A DNA stretch of 37,435 nucleotides from an uncultured Prevotellaceae bacterium (lineage in GTDB: Bacteria > Bacteroidota > Bacteroidia > Bacteroidales > Bacteroidaceae). The notes beneath the pieces are model-generated. The model worked only from the letters and a program-made list of their open reading frames with translations. It did no database searches and was not told the origin of the DNA. Each line of letters starts with the position of its first letter. The first letter of the stretch is position 1. The stretch spans positions 1 to 37,435 of the forward strand of contig CACXFT010000051.1 in assembly GCA_902767045.1 (NCBI GenBank), read 5' to 3'. The translations under genes and the position numbers were made by a program. Shown here piece by piece: positions 24,231 through 34,519 of this stretch.

Positions 24231-26138
24231 TTAGCTCCCCCTCAGGTCACGTTTCTTGCGTTCCAGTTCTTCGCGCTTGCGCTGCAATTCCATTTGCTGT
24301 TCCTGCATGGCTTGCAGCCGTGCTGCCAGTCCGCTCATCTTCTTGGGGTTGTTTTTGTTTTCCTGATAGCGGGCTTCAAGAATGCGCAGCAGCTTCTCGT
24401 CGTTGGTTGTTTTGCGGAGCAGGAACATGATGGATGCACTCATAAACAGCGATACGAAATAATAGAAGTTCAGACCGCTGGAGTAGTCGTTGAACATGAA
24501 GAAGAACATGAGGGGCATGAGATACATCATCCACTGCATCATCTTCAGCTGTTCGGCCTGTGCGCCCACCATCTGGTCTTTTTGCTGTCGGGCCATCATC
24601 CACGAGTACAGCAGTTGGCCAGCGCAGAAAAGGATGCAGGTTAGTGAGAGGTGGTCGCCAATGAGCCACAGGTTGGTTCCCCATTCAATGATCGGGTCGT
24701 AGGTTGAAAGGTCGTCAATCCAGAGGAAGCTCTGTCCGCGCAGCTGAATGGCATTGGGCACAAACTGGAACATGGCAATCCAGATGGGCATTTGGATGAG
24801 CATGGGTAAGCAGCCGCTGAGTGGGCTCACGCCATATTTCGAGTATTCGGCCATCATCGCCTGCTGTTTTTGCATGGCATCTTCGGGTTTGTTGAGATGT
24901 TTGGTGGCCTCTTCGAGTTTGGGTTTGAGCACGCGCATCTTGGCCGAGCTCATATAGCTCTTCTTGACTAGAGGGTAGGTGATGCCTTTCAGAATGAGTG
25001 TGATGAGGATGAGCACGATGGCCATGTTGATGCCAAAGCCTGCAATGAGTTCGAAGAGCGGGAGTGTGAACCAGCGGTTGATGAACCGGAAGATGGTCCA
25101 TCCCAGGTATACCAGATCCTGCATCTCAAGGTCTTTGCCAAAGGTGCTTTGTTCTTCAACCGTCTTGAGCAGGTGGAAGTCGTTGGGTCCATAGTAGAAT
25201 TCAAACTCCGAGGGCTGTTGTCCACTCGGGTCGAAGAACGTTTTCATTTGAATGCCATATTCTTTCAAGTAGCCCGACCCCTTCTTTTGGGGCACCGATG
25301 TGGCCAGGGCTCCTTCCTGAAAGTTGTTCTTGGCAATCATCACGGCCGAGAAGAACTGGTTTTTGAAAGCCACCCAATCGAAATTGTCTTCAATAGGTTC
25401 GTTGCGATATTCACTTGTTTCGCGCAGATAGTCGGTTCCGCCCTTTGTCTTGTGCCAGGTGAGCGAAGCATATCTGTTTTCGAAAGTGAAGCCCTTTTCC
25501 TGTTGTCGGCACATGTCATACCAGTTCACGTCCATCGTAGAAGTGTTGGGCGCAAAGAGTCCGCCCATGCCGTTCACCCTCATTTGCATGTGAAGCATGT
25601 AGTCGGCTCCCAGGCGGTACGACATCACGATGCTTTTCCCTTCTGAGGCCTGAGCGGTGAACACAACCGTAGAGTCACTGATTTCTGTTGGCTCGAAATA
25701 GAGGTCGCTGGTAGAGATATTGGTTTCTTTGGCAGCGAGCATATAGCTGATGCTTTGGTCTTTGCCGTCGAAGAGCACCATGTCGGGGTTGCCAAAACGG
25801 TCTTTGAACTGCTTCACCACCACTTTCTCAACGGCAGCGCCCTTGGAATTGAGCGTGAGTGAGAGTTTGCTGTTTTGAAGCACAATTTTCTGCTCTTCAC
25901 CAGTCATGGCATTGTGGAAAAGAGCGTTTGTGTCGGCCAGTGCTTTTTGGCGGGCCAGGCTGCGTTGTTTGTTTTGTGCTGTTTGGCGTTGCTGTTCAGT
26001 ATTAGCTTTGTTCACCTGTTCGATGGAGTCCTTCACAAATGCTGCACGCTGTTCTTCTTCCGATGGGCGCGACCACCAGCTGAATCCAATCAGAATGAGT
26101 GCTATGAGCACGAATCCTGTAATAGTGTTTTTATCCAT
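24231..26138 (-). CDS. yidC: Membrane protein insertase YidC
   Basis: A 635-residue inner-membrane insertase, working alone or with SecYEG. It has an N-terminal anchor (residues 5-21, ITGFVLIALILIGFSWW), the large periplasmic domain of Gram-negative YidC (about 50-345), and the Oxa1 core (about 360-590) with GITYPLVKKSYMSSAKMRVL, SGCLPMLIQMPIWIAMFQFV, and later YLMPLMFFFMFN. A basic coiled tail (QEQQMELQRKREELERKKRD) follows, typical of Bacteroidales members and able to contact the ribosome. The ATG immediately follows the pyrG stop (no spacer), showing a coupled pyrG-yidC unit, an arrangement familiar from this order. Confidence 0.95.
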   Translation of the reverse strand: MDKNTITGFVLIALILIGFSWWSRPSEEEQRAAFVKDSIEQVNKANTEQQRQTAQNKQRSLARQKALADTNALFHNAMTGEEQKIVLQNSKLSLTLNSKGAAVEKVVVKQFKDRFGNPDMVLFDGKDQSISYMLAAKETNISTSDLYFEPTEISDSTVVFTAQASEGKSIVMSYRLGADYMLHMQMRVNGMGGLFAPNTSTMDVNWYDMCRQQEKGFTFENRYASLTWHKTKGGTDYLRETSEYRNEPIEDNFDWVAFKNQFFSAVMIAKNNFQEGALATSVPQKKGSGYLKEYGIQMKTFFDPSGQQPSEFEFYYGPNDFHLLKTVEEQSTFGKDLEMQDLVYLGWTIFRFINRWFTLPLFELIAGFGINMAIVLILITLILKGITYPLVKKSYMSSAKMRVLKPKLEEATKHLNKPEDAMQKQQAMMAEYSKYGVSPLSGCLPMLIQMPIWIAMFQFVPNAIQLRGQSFLWIDDLSTYDPIIEWGTNLWLIGDHLSLTCILFCAGQLLYSWMMARQQKDQMVGAQAEQLKMMQWMMYLMPLMFFFMFNDYSSGLNFYYFVSLFMSASIMFLLRKTTNDEKLLRILEARYQENKNNPKKMSGLAARLQAMQEQQMELQRKREELERKKRDLRGS

Positions 26139-27758
<1,620 letters not shown>

Positions 27759-27788
27759 TTAATCTATTTACCTTATTAAATTAAGCCG

Positions 27789-27820
27789 CAAAGTTACAGC
27801 TTTTTCCTGAAACACGCAAA
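27789..27820 (-). promoter_or_regulatory. Promoter of pyrG
   Basis: On the minus strand TTTG (27820-27817) stands 20 bases before TAACTTTG (27796-27789), matching the Bacteroidetes sigma pattern TTTG-N19/21-TAnnTTTG. Transcription should begin near 27783, giving a leader of about 37 bases before the pyrG GTG. Confidence 0.8.
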
Positions 27821-27848
27821 TAAAAACGAAATTCTCTTATCTCTTTGC

Positions 27849-27878
27849 TTTGCAACTCTCAACTTTTTCGTAACTTTG
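27849..27878 (+). promoter_or_regulatory. Promoter of the DUF3078 gene
   Basis: TTTG (27849-27852), an 18-base spacer and TAACTTTG (27871-27878) fit the Bacteroidetes promoter pattern. The expected start near 27884 leaves a leader of only about 14 bases before ATG 27898, which argues against the TTG at 27886 as the start codon. It is divergent from the pyrG promoter. Confidence 0.75.
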
Positions 27879-27897
27879 CATCAAATTGAAAAAAATC

Positions 27898-29178
27898 ATG
27901 ATGTTTAAGTTTATTTCTTCAACAATAATGTTCCTGATGGTGTCGGGGATGGTGGCGGCTCAGGGGAGAAGAGCAAAGGCTCCTGTTGACACAGTGCCGG
28001 CCATTGTTCGTCGGTATCAAGACTCGCTCTTGATTTACAAGGCGCGTGTTGACAGTCTTCAGCAACTGTCTGAAAAGATGAATCCTCAGTTATACAAGCT
28101 GTTCGTGCCTCTTACTTTTTATAATGATATCTCGCACAAAAAATTCTCGCTCAACGCAGATACAACCGCGTTGCTGAACACTCAGGTCGATGATGTTCTT
28201 GTGCATGCCTATATGAACAGACCCGATTTAGTCGCCATCACCCAGTCGCAACTCAATAATGCCAGGCAAGTGCAGATTCCTCTTGCGCGCGAAAATGCCC
28301 AGCTTGAAACCATTATTTCTCAGAAAGAAACACAACAGGTTGAAGAGCCTGACCTTCAGCCGGTGAACATTGTTGTCAAGAAGCCTAATTTCTGGAACTT
28401 CTCGGCCGACACCTACATGCAGTTCTTGCAGAACTACGTTTCCACCAACTGGTATAAGGGGGGCGAAAGCAACTATTCTATGGTGTCGAGTCTCACCCTG
28501 CAGGCCAATTATAATAATAAGCAGAAGGTGAAATGGGATAATAAGCTTGAGATGAAACTTGGATTGCAGACTGCTCGGGATGATTCAGTGCATAGACGTA
28601 AACCTTCAGAAGACCTCATCCGATATACAGGAAAGTTGGGCATTCAGGCCTCGCGGCGCTGGTACTACACCTATCAGGCTATCGCTTCCACCCAGTTTAT
28701 GCAGCACTATAACACCAACAGCCACGCCGTAACTGCCGACTTCTTTGCTCCCGTTACGCTAACCATGTCTCTTGGTATGGATTATAATGTCGAGTGGTTT
28801 AAAAAGCGCCTGAAAGGAACCATTCACATGGGTCCTTTTTCTTACAACATGAAGTATGTGAACCGAGAGTTCCTTGCCTCAAGATATGGCATCGATGCCG
28901 GGCACAAGGTGAAAAACGATTATGGTTCGCTTGTGACCATTGATTTGGAATGGAAATTTGCTGACAATATAAAATGGAAAACTCATGTCTATGCCTACAC
29001 AACTTACGAGCGGGCGGAGTTTACCTCAGAAAATACATTCACGTTCCAATTCAACAAATATCTCTCTACCAATATATTCGTTTATCCCCGCTTTGATGAT
29101 TCAACCAAGCGCGACGACCATCATGGTTATTGGCAGTTTAAAGAGTATGCTTCGATGGGCTTGACTTATTCGTTCTGA
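27898..29178 (+). CDS. DUF3078 family outer-membrane protein
   Basis: A 426-residue exported protein of the DUF3078 family, known almost only from Bacteroidetes. A signal peptide covers about residues 1-20 (ending VAAQG). After a charged helical part (about 35-150) comes the family core: NYVSTNWYKGGESNYSMVSS, KVKWDNKLEMKLGLQ, and alternating beta-barrel style strands to the end, which is a terminal aromatic (LTYSF) typical of outer-membrane barrels. Function is unknown; an outer-membrane porin-like or structural role is inferred from topology. It has its own promoter and is followed after 17 bases by comEC. Confidence 0.85.
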   Translation: MMFKFISSTIMFLMVSGMVAAQGRRAKAPVDTVPAIVRRYQDSLLIYKARVDSLQQLSEKMNPQLYKLFVPLTFYNDISHKKFSLNADTTALLNTQVDDVLVHAYMNRPDLVAITQSQLNNARQVQIPLARENAQLETIISQKETQQVEEPDLQPVNIVVKKPNFWNFSADTYMQFLQNYVSTNWYKGGESNYSMVSSLTLQANYNNKQKVKWDNKLEMKLGLQTARDDSVHRRKPSEDLIRYTGKLGIQASRRWYYTYQAIASTQFMQHYNTNSHAVTADFFAPVTLTMSLGMDYNVEWFKKRLKGTIHMGPFSYNMKYVNREFLASRYGIDAGHKVKNDYGSLVTIDLEWKFADNIKWKTHVYAYTTYERAEFTSENTFTFQFNKYLSTNIFVYPRFDDSTKRDDHHGYWQFKEYASMGLTYSF

Positions 29179-29195
29179 TTTGTTAAACCGTTGAT

Positions 29196-30713
29196 ATGAT
29201 TGATATTCAAAACTATCCGTTAGTGAGAATATTACTCTTCCTGGCGGCAGGAATAGTAACCATTCACTATAGGCTTCTGCCCGGCATTTCCTTCGTTTGG
29301 CTTGGCTTGATGGCGGTGATGATTTTTGGTATCTATTGTTTCAGCAAAAAGCCTGTAGCAGGAACACTTTGCTTGTTTGCATCGGCCTACTTTCTTGGTG
29401 GTTGTATTACTATTCTGCGTGAAAATAATTTACACGTCGGCTTTCCTCATAAGCCGTTTAACTATCAAGGTGTTGTTGTTTCTGAACCACAGCCACATGG
29501 CAAGGTGGTGCAGTTCGACTTGCATGTGGTGTCAACGGCGCGCCCGTTCCTGATCAAGGCATCGCTGTTGCGAGATACCATTGTCGGGCTTGAGCGGAAC
29601 CTGCATGTTGGTGATGGCATAAGTGTTTATTCTCTTGTTGAAAAGCCGGCCGACAATGCAGACAGTCCGTTTTTCTACAATAGGCATTGGTATGCTGTAA
29701 AAGGCTATTCGGGGCATACCTTTATTTATTACACCAATTGGCAGAAAGCTGTTGTCTCTCTTAAACCCCTTAGCTTTTGGCAACGTGCACGAATAAGGTT
29801 GTTGGTATACCGGCAGCGCTGTTATGAGCAGTTTGAGAGAATGGGACTGTCTACAGTTTCTTTCGGAGTTATAGCGGCCATGACACTGGGCGACAAGTCG
29901 GCCCTTACGGATTCTGTGCTTCAAACGTTTTCAGGTGCCGGTGTTTCTCACATGCTTGCCTTGTCGGGGTTGCATTTGGGAATCATTTACTTTCTGCTAA
30001 CGTTTCTTCTCCCTTCGCGTCGTTGTCCGCTGCTTGTTCAGGTTTTTTCTATTTCGGCAGTGTGGTGTTTCGTGTTTTTTGTTGGCATGCCACATTCAGC
30101 CGTTCGCTCAGCCATTATGATTTCTGTCTATGGTTTGATGTCGTTGGCCAATCGGCGAAAGGCCTCTTTAAACATACTGGCTTTTGCAGCTATTCTGATA
30201 CTCATTGTCCGACCACTGAGTCTCTGGGATGTGGGCTTCCAACTCTCGTTCATGTCGGTGTTGGGAATTGTGATATTACCGTGGAATCATCTCATGAGCG
30301 GCATCAAGTCCGTTGACTATGTGCTTTCAACATTGCTGGTTTCCTTTGGTGCCCAGCTGATGGTTCTGCCGCTTGTGATGTATTACTTTGGCACCGTTCC
30401 CCTTTATTTTTTCATTTCTAACCTGGCGGCATCGCTTGCCTCCATGCTGATTATTGTTTCAGCTGTAGTGTTGCTGCTTTTGGGTCCCTTTGCCGAAGTT
30501 CAAGTGTGGTTTGCTCGTGTTGTCTCGTGGGGGATAGACTGCTTTTACAGGTTTCTCCAACTGATTGGCGAATGGCCCTGCGCCTTGCTCACATATAGAA
30601 TCTCTCTATTTCAGATTGTGCTAATTTACATCCTTTACGCTTCAGTTGCCTGCATTGCTTTTCGCTTTGTCTACTATAGTAAGCTGAAGGGTATAGACAA
30701 AAAAAACCGCTAA
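29196..30713 (+). CDS. ComEC/Rec2-like membrane protein, short form
   Basis: A 505-residue inner-membrane protein with the DUF4131 region (about 25-170) and the ComEC competence core (about 210-490). The core carries the family motif GVSHMLALSGLHLGIIYFLL and later RSAIMISVYGLMSL. In transforming bacteria ComEC forms the channel that brings single-stranded DNA into the cytoplasm. The C-terminal metallo-beta-lactamase-like domain present in long ComEC proteins is absent; the protein ends right after the last helix, as in other Bacteroidales members. Whether such short forms take up DNA is not settled. The TAA stop (30711-30713) lies inside the terminator stem. Confidence 0.85.
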   Translation: MIDIQNYPLVRILLFLAAGIVTIHYRLLPGISFVWLGLMAVMIFGIYCFSKKPVAGTLCLFASAYFLGGCITILRENNLHVGFPHKPFNYQGVVVSEPQPHGKVVQFDLHVVSTARPFLIKASLLRDTIVGLERNLHVGDGISVYSLVEKPADNADSPFFYNRHWYAVKGYSGHTFIYYTNWQKAVVSLKPLSFWQRARIRLLVYRQRCYEQFERMGLSTVSFGVIAAMTLGDKSALTDSVLQTFSGAGVSHMLALSGLHLGIIYFLLTFLLPSRRCPLLVQVFSISAVWCFVFFVGMPHSAVRSAIMISVYGLMSLANRRKASLNILAFAAILILIVRPLSLWDVGFQLSFMSVLGIVILPWNHLMSGIKSVDYVLSTLLVSFGAQLMVLPLVMYYFGTVPLYFFISNLAASLASMLIIVSAVVLLLLGPFAEVQVWFARVVSWGIDCFYRFLQLIGEWPCALLTYRISLFQIVLIYILYASVACIAFRFVYYSKLKGIDKKNR

Positions 30714-30731
30714 GCCTTCAAGACTTAGCGG
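30707..30731. terminator. Bidirectional terminator between comEC and the small lipoprotein
   Basis: CCGCTAAG (30707-30714) and CTTAGCGG (30724-30731) form a perfect 8-base stem. Eight A precede it, giving a T run on the minus strand, and GATTTTTCTC follows on the plus strand. It can therefore end comEC and the convergent lipoprotein gene. The comEC stop codon is part of the stem. Confidence 0.85.
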
Positions 30732-30766
30732 ATTTTTCTCACAAGTTCTTAGTTCGAGCTTGGATC

Positions 30767-30934
30767 TTAAAGAGCAGCAGCAGTGTCAGCAGCAGCGGTG
30801 TCAACAGCAGCGGTGTCAACAGCGGTTGTATCAACAGCAGTTGTGTCAACGGTGTCAGCTGCCTTAGTGTTGTTACCACAAGATGCGAAAGAAATAGCTG
30901 CTACAGCTACGAACATTAAAACTAATTTTTTCAT
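30767..30934 (-). CDS. Small lipoprotein with (V/A)DT-A repeats
   Basis: A 55-residue lipoprotein. MKKLVLMFVAVAAISFASCG is a lipoprotein signal peptide with the lipobox cysteine at position 19. The mature part is only about 36 residues, nearly all repeats of a five-residue unit (VDTTA, VDTAA, ADTAA), encoded by imperfect 15-base DNA repeats. It has no fold that I recognise. Small, low-complexity lipoproteins of this style are common in Bacteroidales. A longer frame reading through the promoter was rejected in favour of the ATG at 30934, since the -7 element lies inside that longer frame. The gene has its own promoter and terminator. Confidence 0.8.
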   Translation of the reverse strand: MKKLVLMFVAVAAISFASCGNNTKAADTVDTTAVDTTAVDTAAVDTAAADTAAAL

Positions 30935-30986
30935 TTTTTTTTGCTTTTTAAATCTGTAAAATAATCGTTTGTTTATTAAAACGTTG

Positions 30987-30994
30987 CAAAGGTA
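30987..30994 (-). promoter_or_regulatory. -7 element of the small lipoprotein gene
   Basis: On the minus strand TACCTTTG (30994-30987), followed by CAACG, matches the Bacteroidetes TAnnTTTG element. Transcription should start near 30981, giving a leader of about 47 bases. No clear TTTG is seen at the -33 position. Confidence 0.6.
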
Positions 30995-31173
30995 AGTATT
31001 TTTTTGATACGTTGTTCTTTTTTTTATGACTTTTTTTGCCCTCTTTTTGTAACTTTTTAGCAAGTGGCTGTAAACCAAAGGGTTGCAAAAGGTTAATGAT
31101 TGTGAATTTTCTCTGTGCTCCCACACAAACGCTAAAAAGAGTTGAAAGAAGATGGTTTTTGCTTAACTTTTTG

Positions 31174-31203
31174 TACCTTTGCATCTATATATATAATAAG
31201 GAG
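31174..31203 (+). promoter_or_regulatory. -7 element and Shine-Dalgarno of mtaB
   Basis: TACCTTTG (31174-31181) matches the -7 consensus; the -33 box is not clear. AAGGAG at 31198-31203, eight bases before the ATG at 31212, is an unusually good Shine-Dalgarno site for this group and fixes the mtaB start. Confidence 0.65.
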
Positions 31204-31211
31204 AATTCTAT

Positions 31212-32597
31212 ATGATAGACACTTCAGTTTTTCAAGGAAGAACAGCCACCTATTATACGCTTGGTTGCAAGCTGAACTTTTCCGAGACTTCAACTTTTGG
31301 CGAACTGCTTCGGGAGCTTGGTGTTCGCACGGCCAAAAAAGGTGAGCAAGCAGATATTTGTCTCATCAATACTTGCTCGGTTACTGACACGGCCAATCAT
31401 AAATGCCGTCAGATGATACATAGGCTGGTGCGGCAACATCCGGGTGCTTTTGTTGTGGTCACCGGCTGTTATGCTCAGCTTTCGCCTGTTGAGGTTTCAT
31501 CTATTGATGGCGTAGACCTTGTGTTGGGAACGCAAGAGAAGGCAAGGCTTGTTCAGTTTCTCTCTGATGCATGGGTGCGAAAGGAAAGTATTGTTCATGA
31601 GAACGGTGCTGAAAGCGATGAGAAGTTTTCGCTTCATGAATATCATGCTGTTGGAAAGACCAAAGAGATTGTTTCCTTCACTCCGTCTTGCTCGCGAGGC
31701 AACCGCACGCGGTATTTCCTGAAGGTGCAGGATGGGTGCAACTATTTCTGCACATACTGTACAATTCCTTATGCGCGTGGCTTCTCACGCAATCCCACCA
31801 TAGATTCTCTTGTTGCGCAAGCCCGGGCCGTGGCTGAAGAAGGAGGAAAAGAAATTGTGCTTACCGGGGTGAATATAGGCGACTTCGGACGAACAACAGG
31901 CGAAAGGTTTATAGATTTGGTGAAGGCGCTCGACCAAGTTGAAGGTATCAAGCGTTATCGCATCAGCAGTTTGGAACCCGATCTGCTCACCGATGAACTT
32001 ATAGCCTTTTGTGCAGGCAGCAGAGCCTTTATGCCTCACTTCCATATTCCGCTTCAGAGTGGTTGCAACGAGGTGTTGCGCTTGATGCATCGCCGTTACG
32101 ATACCGAGCTGTTTGCCCATAAGGTGCAACTCATCAAGCAGCTCATGCCCGATGCTTTCATTGGTGTTGATGTGATGGTGGGCACGCGAGGCGAGAAACC
32201 AGAGTATTTCGAAACGTGCAGGGAGTTCCTTCGCGGGTTAGATGTTACCCAGTTGCATGTGTTCCCCTACAGCGAGCGGCCGGGAACGGCAGCACTGCAT
32301 ATTCCCTATGTGGTTTCTGAACAAGAAAAAAAGTCGCGTTCGAAATGTCTGCTCGCTCTTTCCGACGAGAAAACCCATTCTTTCTATGCTCGTCACATAG
32401 GCAGCGAAGCAGAGGTGCTTTTCGAGCGGGCCATTCGTGGCCGAGCCATGCATGGATTCACGCGCAACTATATTCGAGTGGAGCTTCCGGCTTCAATGGC
32501 CTCTCCCGAATACGACAACCAGATTTATAACTGTAAACTTGTTGGTTTCAATCACGATGGCTCAGCCCTTACAGTTGAACTCGTGCATCATCAATAA
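31212..32597 (+). CDS. mtaB: tRNA (N6-L-threonylcarbamoyladenosine(37)-C2)-methylthiotransferase
   Basis: A 461-residue radical-SAM methylthiotransferase that adds a methylthio group to t6A37 of tRNAs reading ANN codons. The N-terminal domain holds the three cysteines of the auxiliary Fe-S cluster (C19 in YTLGCKLN, C55 in NTCSVTD, C86 in TGCYAQ). The radical-SAM domain has C176, C180 and C183 (DGCNYFCTYCTIPYARG). A TRAM-like tRNA-binding end (about 390-461) follows. The TLGCKLN motif and the lack of MiaB-type spacing favour MtaB over MiaB or RimO. Length is normal. Confidence 0.92.
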   Translation: MIDTSVFQGRTATYYTLGCKLNFSETSTFGELLRELGVRTAKKGEQADICLINTCSVTDTANHKCRQMIHRLVRQHPGAFVVVTGCYAQLSPVEVSSIDGVDLVLGTQEKARLVQFLSDAWVRKESIVHENGAESDEKFSLHEYHAVGKTKEIVSFTPSCSRGNRTRYFLKVQDGCNYFCTYCTIPYARGFSRNPTIDSLVAQARAVAEEGGKEIVLTGVNIGDFGRTTGERFIDLVKALDQVEGIKRYRISSLEPDLLTDELIAFCAGSRAFMPHFHIPLQSGCNEVLRLMHRRYDTELFAHKVQLIKQLMPDAFIGVDVMVGTRGEKPEYFETCREFLRGLDVTQLHVFPYSERPGTAALHIPYVVSEQEKKSRSKCLLALSDEKTHSFYARHIGSEAEVLFERAIRGRAMHGFTRNYIRVELPASMASPEYDNQIYNCKLVGFNHDGSALTVELVHHQ

Positions 32598-32624
32598 TGT
32601 GCAAAGAAACTTCAGTATAAAACA

Positions 32625-33650
32625 ATGACAAAAACAGCTATAGTGATATTGAATTATAACGGGTGCGAGATGCTTCAGAACTATCTTCCGCTCGTTGTGA
32701 AGCATTCAGTGGATGAGGCGAAGGTGATTGTGGCCGACAATGCTTCTACTGATGATTCGGTAGCTTACCTGCGGGCTAATTTCCCACACGTTGATTTGAT
32801 TACCCTTGATAAGAACTATGGTTTTGCCGAAGGGTACAACCAGGCTCTTGGCAGGGTGGAAGCCGAATACTATGTGTTATTGAACAGTGATGTGGAAGTA
32901 ACAGAGCATTGGCTTTCGCCATTGATAGCTTATATGGATGAACATGGTGAGGTGGCAGCTTGTCAGCCTAAGCTGCGTTCTGTTCGCCATCGTGAAAGTT
33001 TTGAGTATGCAGGTGCCTGTGGTGGTTTTATAGACAATTATGGCTATCCTTTCTGTCGGGGGCGTCTCTTCGATACGGTAGAACACGACGACGGACAATA
33101 CGACCGGGTTGCCGAGGTGATGTGGGCTACAGGAGCCTGCTTGTTTATCAGGAGTAAGGATTATTGGGAAGCGGGTGGCCTCGACGGGCGTTTCTTTGCT
33201 CACAACGAAGAGATCGATCTCTGTTGGCGCCTTCATCTGCAAGGGCGTTCAGTGGTGTGCCTTCCGCAAAGTGTGGTATATCATGTTGGTGGTGGCACGC
33301 TGCCCAAGGGAAACCCCATGAAAACGTTTCTCAACTTCCGCAACAATCTGACCATGCTCTACAAGAACCTCCCCGATGAAGAGCTCGCTCATGTGATGCG
33401 TGTGCGGTGGTTTCTTGATTATCTTGCTGCCTGGCAAACATTGTTGCTCAATGGCAACTGGGGCGACTTCCGTGCCATCTACCGAGCCCGGCGTGCATTT
33501 AAAAAATGGCTGCCCGACTTTCGTGCCGACCGCGAGCGCATTCAGCGCATGCGTGTTGTAAGCAGGGTTCCGCAGCGTCTTTCCTTTTCTCTTTTATGGC
33601 AGTATTATGTGAGGCGATGCCGTGCTTTCTCACAGCTTCCTCAGTTGTGA
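32625..33650 (+). CDS. Glycosyltransferase family 2 (WbbL-like)
   Basis: A 341-residue GT2 enzyme: TAIVILNYNGCEMLQNYLPL, VADNASTDDS (36-45), NYGFAEGYNQAL, the metal site LLNSDVEV (around 86-92), and later WATGACLFIRS and FAHNEEIDLCWRL. This pattern is shared with WbbL-type rhamnosyltransferases and many related enzymes, so the sugar is not certain. It begins 27 bases after mtaB and is likely co-transcribed with it, outside the capsule locus. It may serve lipopolysaccharide or glycoprotein assembly as a conserved chromosomal gene. Confidence 0.87.
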   Translation: MTKTAIVILNYNGCEMLQNYLPLVVKHSVDEAKVIVADNASTDDSVAYLRANFPHVDLITLDKNYGFAEGYNQALGRVEAEYYVLLNSDVEVTEHWLSPLIAYMDEHGEVAACQPKLRSVRHRESFEYAGACGGFIDNYGYPFCRGRLFDTVEHDDGQYDRVAEVMWATGACLFIRSKDYWEAGGLDGRFFAHNEEIDLCWRLHLQGRSVVCLPQSVVYHVGGGTLPKGNPMKTFLNFRNNLTMLYKNLPDEELAHVMRVRWFLDYLAAWQTLLLNGNWGDFRAIYRARRAFKKWLPDFRADRERIQRMRVVSRVPQRLSFSLLWQYYVRRCRAFSQLPQL

Positions 33651-33682
33651 CGGGCATGCAGAAGCTGATATCTGTAAAAAGG

Positions 33683-33715
33683 CATGCGGATACATCCAAT
33701 GGACGTATCCGCATG
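33683..33715. terminator. Terminator after the GT2 gene, convergent with rpmA
   Basis: CATGCGGATAC (33683-33693) pairs perfectly with GTATCCGCATG (33705-33715). Inside, TCCA (33695-33698) can pair with TGGA (33700-33703), lengthening the hairpin. T-rich sequence follows on the plus strand (TTTGTTGTTT), and AAAAAGG precedes it, serving the minus-strand rplU-rpmA transcript. Confidence 0.85.
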
Positions 33716-33759
33716 TTTGTTGTTTGGAATAAGATGTTTATTTTTTATGAAGGCACTCT

Positions 33760-34023
33760 TTATGCCTCGGCTTCAGGTATCACTGAAACAACGCTCTTGT
33801 TGCGTGCACCCTTGTGGAAGTTTACTGTTCCATCAACCAGTGCATAGAGCGTGTCGTCTTTGCCAATACCCACATTGTTGCCAGGGTTGTGCTTGGTGCC
33901 GCGCTGGCGCACGATGATGTTGCCGGCAACAACCTTCTGACCACCGAAAATTTTAATGCCTAATCTTTGCGAAGCTGATTCGCGTCCGTTCTTAGAACTA
34001 CCTACACCTTTTTTATGTGCCAT
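33760..34023 (-). CDS. rpmA: 50S ribosomal protein L27
   Basis: An 87-residue ribosomal protein with the invariant L27 pattern: [51 protein letters not shown]. It binds near the peptidyl-transferase centre. There is no N-terminal extension of the Firmicutes type that needs cleavage. It follows rplU after 12 bases. GGAGGA directly after the rplU stop is a strong Shine-Dalgarno site, rare in this group. Confidence 0.97.
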   Translation of the reverse strand: MAHKKGVGSSKNGRESASQRLGIKIFGGQKVVAGNIIVRQRGTKHNPGNNVGIGKDDTLYALVDGTVNFHKGARNKSVVSVIPEAEA

Positions 34024-34035
34024 GCTGTGTCCTCC

Positions 34036-34353
34036 TTAAGCGATTACTTGTTTAACTTCAACTTGAGTGAACTGCTGGCGGTGACCGTTCTTCTTGCGAT
34101 AGTCCTTGCGGCGCTTCATCTTGAAGACGATTACTTTCTCACCCTTCACAAGCGGGTTCACTACTTCAACTACTACCTTGGCACCTTCAACAGTAGGTGC
34201 ACCAACTGTGACCGCACCCTCGTTGTCAACGAGCAGCACCTTGTCAAACTCAACAGTCTTGCCTTCCTCGGCATCTTTGATGCGGTTTACGAAGAGCTTC
34301 ATGCCCTGCTCAACCTTGAACTGTTGACCGTTAATTTCTACAATTGCGTACAT
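34036..34353 (-). CDS. rplU: 50S ribosomal protein L21
   Basis: A 105-residue ribosomal protein: [20 protein letters not shown] at the start, [20 protein letters not shown] in the middle, and the basic RNA-binding end [19 protein letters not shown], all standard for L21. It binds 23S rRNA. It forms the usual rplU-rpmA pair and carries a leader of roughly 80 bases (see the leader entry). Confidence 0.97.
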   Translation of the reverse strand: MYAIVEINGQQFKVEQGMKLFVNRIKDAEEGKTVEFDKVLLVDNEGAVTVGAPTVEGAKVVVEVVNPLVKGEKVIVFKMKRRKDYRKKNGHRQQFTQVEVKQVIA

Positions 34354-34383
34354 TAATTAATTATATAAAACGGGTTTTTCCGC

Positions 34384-34447
34384 AAGGCGATGGGCGTCGT
34401 GTCCATGCTTCTAAGAGCCTTAACGGACTAAATCGGCTGCAAAATTA
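34384..34447 (-). promoter_or_regulatory. rplU promoter and possibly structured leader
   Basis: On the minus strand TAATTTTG (34447-34440) is a -7 match; no clear -33 box. The leader from about 34433 to the rplU start can fold: AAGGC (34421-34417) pairs with GCCTT (34388-34384), and inside ATGG (34406-34403) pairs with CCAT (34393-34390). Ribosomal protein genes are often controlled by the protein binding its own leader. No known leader class is recognised here, so control by L21 is only a possibility. Confidence 0.4.
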
Positions 34448-34519
34448 CTAATTTCCTTTGAGAGTAAGGCTGTTTGTGTATAATAGTTTTCTGTTTTTTA
34501 ACTTAGATTAACCATAAAC

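Noticed and set aside
30935-31126. Upstream extension of the small lipoprotein frame
   Set aside because: The extension runs through the -7 promoter element and would hide the clear lipoprotein signal peptide inside the protein.
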